A program made the position numbers and the translations under genes. The notes under the pieces are model-generated. The model had not been told where the DNA came from. It was given only the letters and a program-made list of their open reading frames with translations, and did no database searches. This document shows, piece by piece, positions 13,221 through 14,393 of a DNA stretch of 14,393 nucleotides (position 1 is its first letter; each line of letters begins with the position of its first letter). Source of the DNA: JASFQI01 sp050115555 (GTDB lineage Bacteria; Desulfobacterota; DSM-4660; Desulfatiglandales; HGW-15); the NCBI GenBank assembly GCA_050115555.1, contig JASFQI010000101.1:1-14393 (forward strand), written 5' to 3'.

Positions 13221-14393
13221 AAATTCTTCTGCATTCCTTCGTCCTCTGGCAAAGGGAAGAGCGTCTCCAGGTCGTTCCGGATCTTGTTGCGGTAGTACTG
13301 CACGGTGTTCGGGTTGGCCATGATCATGTCGAGCTGCCGGGTGTGGATGATCAGGAAACCAAGGTGCTTGAGGCGGTTTTCCATGAAGGACCGTTCCCGG
13401 CCCTCCAGGCGCGACATCAGGGTGTCCTCCTTCACGTCCACCCGGAAGTCGAGCTCCTCGAGCAGGTCCCGAATGAAGAAGGCCCGCTTTTGCTTTCGTT
13501 CCAGGTCGGCCGCTCCGCCCTTGAACTGGAAGCTGATGTAATTCTCGCTGGAACGCTCGCTGACCAGGGCCTCCACGATGGAAAAGTGGAACCCGAAGCG
13601 AGAGTTGAGACAGCAGTAGTTCCGGGAGATCATGAAATAGTTTCGTGTGGCGTAGCGGGAGCGCACACCCGGAACCAGGGCCGTGTTCGTGGTGGCCTGG
13701 AACATGACCGACATGAATCCCTTGCCGTCCACCGGGGGCGGGCCCTGCCAGGGCATGGCGGAGATCCCATCCCAGATGGCGTGCATGGGAATGGACACGA
13801 TGTTGTCCAGACGTACGTACTTGCCATCTACCTCCGAGGCGAAGCCGTCGTCCAGGTTGAGCACCCACCACTGCATGGGGACATCCCCCAGGAGCTGCTT
13901 GCTCGAGCGTTCCGGAAAGTGGTGGTCCTTGCCGAAACGGAACATCTCCTGCACGGATTTCTCATGGCAGAACCGGGTGATGTCATGGAAGGTCTTGCAG
14001 TTCCCCGGTTTGAACGCGGGGGAGTCCGGGTCCAGAAGACGCAGGGGAATGATGTGTCGAGAAGCGCCCTCGAGGGCCTCGAAAACCGGGCTTCCCTTCA
14101 TGAGGTTTCTCTGCTTGGGGGCCGCCCTGAGGAGGTCTTCCCTGCGGCCGTCATAGATGCGGCAGGTTTCCGCGTCCACGGTGACCACGCGGCCGTTTTC
14201 CAGCCGTTCCATGGCCTGGCCCAGACCGAAAATCGCCGGCACTTGGAACTCACGGGCCACATTGGCAAGGTGCCCGGCCACGCTACCCCTTTCGGCCACC
14301 ACAGCGGAGGCGCGGTCGAGCACGGAGGCCCAACGAGGAAGAGCCTGGGCCGCCACGAGCACGGCCCCTGGGGGAAACTGGAGTGTATCCGCC
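13211..14393 (-). CDS. C-terminal part of a PEP-synthase-like phosphotransferase (partial, 393 aa visible)
   Basis: The reading frame is open to the right edge, so the start and any N-terminal ATP-grasp domain lie outside. The visible part begins with a PEP-utilising mobile domain: PGAVLVAAQALPRW, then ERGSVAGHLANVARE with the likely phospho-histidine H41 of the visible part (codon at 14270-14272), then VPAIFG. In PEP synthase this histidine carries phosphate between the ATP and the PEP/pyruvate sites. The following roughly 300 residues do not look like the usual PEP-binding TIM barrel; they contain CKTFHDITRFCHEKSVQEMF and an arginine/lysine-rich stretch. The reaction may therefore differ from PEP synthase. 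The last residues (NFSL) and the TGA stop come from the CACAGAG repeat. Confidence 0.75.
   Translation of the reverse strand, partial: ADTLQFPPGAVLVAAQALPRWASVLDRASAVVAERGSVAGHLANVAREFQVPAIFGLGQAMERLENGRVVTVDAETCRIYDGRREDLLRAAPKQRNLMKGSPVFEALEGASRHIIPLRLLDPDSPAFKPGNCKTFHDITRFCHEKSVQEMFRFGKDHHFPERSSKQLLGDVPMQWWVLNLDDGFASEVDGKYVRLDNIVSIPMHAIWDGISAMPWQGPPPVDGKGFMSVMFQATTNTALVPGVRSRYATRNYFMISRNYCCLNSRFGFHFSIVEALVSERSSENYISFQFKGGAADLERKQKRAFFIRDLLEELDFRVDVKEDTLMSRLEGRERSFMENRLKHLGFLIIHTRQLDMIMANPNTVQYYRNKIRNDLETLFPLPEDEGMQKNFSL

Noticed and set aside
13185..13225. CACAGAG units as a CRISPR array
   Set aside because: The units are 9 bases long and directly adjacent with no spacers, and no cas gene is visible.
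12693..13295. Plus-strand open frame of 200 codons after EttA
   Set aside because: It crosses the palindromic repeat, the CACAGAG repeat and the end of the PEP-synthase-like gene, has no convincing ribosome-binding site and resembles no protein family.

Overview
The window looks like a piece of a Gram-negative, moderately high-GC proteobacterial-type genome, most likely Desulfobacterota (the former Deltaproteobacteria). The pointers are two sigma-54-type promoters, dCache sensor kinases with stand-alone receivers, large divergent SLC13/DASS permeases, an EttA-type ABC-F protein, a PEP-synthase-like enzyme and a CACAGAG repeat. This placement is inference; no rRNA or tRNA is present to settle it.

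Layout, right to left for the minus strand. The right edge (14393 to 13211, minus) holds the C-terminal 393 residues of a PEP-synthase-like phosphotransferase whose start lies outside the window. From 12659 to 13210 there is no convincing gene, but there is a large imperfect palindrome and, at its right end, a CACAGAG tandem repeat that supplies the stop codon of the PEP-synthase-like gene. EttA (10973-12658) is the only convincing plus-strand gene. Divergent from it is cassette B on the minus strand: DASS permease B (10485-8809), histidine kinase B (8804-7143) and receiver B (7110-6646). After a 441-base intergenic region comes cassette A, also minus: histidine kinase A (6204-4507), receiver A (4404-3949), a receiver-CBS protein (3914-2997), DASS permease A (2962-1112), a 51-residue one-TM protein (1045-890), and then a Yip1-like membrane protein (762-193). 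At the left edge a further minus-strand gene begins at base 8, with a good sigma-70 promoter behind it.

How it fits together. Each cassette pairs a membrane permease with a kinase whose periplasmic sensor domain is nearly the same in both copies, and with receivers that lack any DNA-binding domain. Both cassettes have a sigma-54 -24/-12 promoter (GG-N10-GC) and, upstream of it, the same 15-base palindrome TTTACA-N3-TGTAAA. These palindromes are the only two copies I found in the window. Their centres lie about 106.5 and 126.5 bases from the -12 element, a difference of 20 bases or close to two helical turns. I read this as one shared regulon controlled by an enhancer-binding protein encoded elsewhere. 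The permeases are unusual DASS members: the two conserved SNT substrate/sodium motifs are replaced by acidic ones (SDH/ADG and SEH/SDG), and a hydrophilic extracytoplasmic segment of roughly 75 to 125 residues is inserted after the first membrane helix. The transported and sensed substrate cannot be named from sequence alone.
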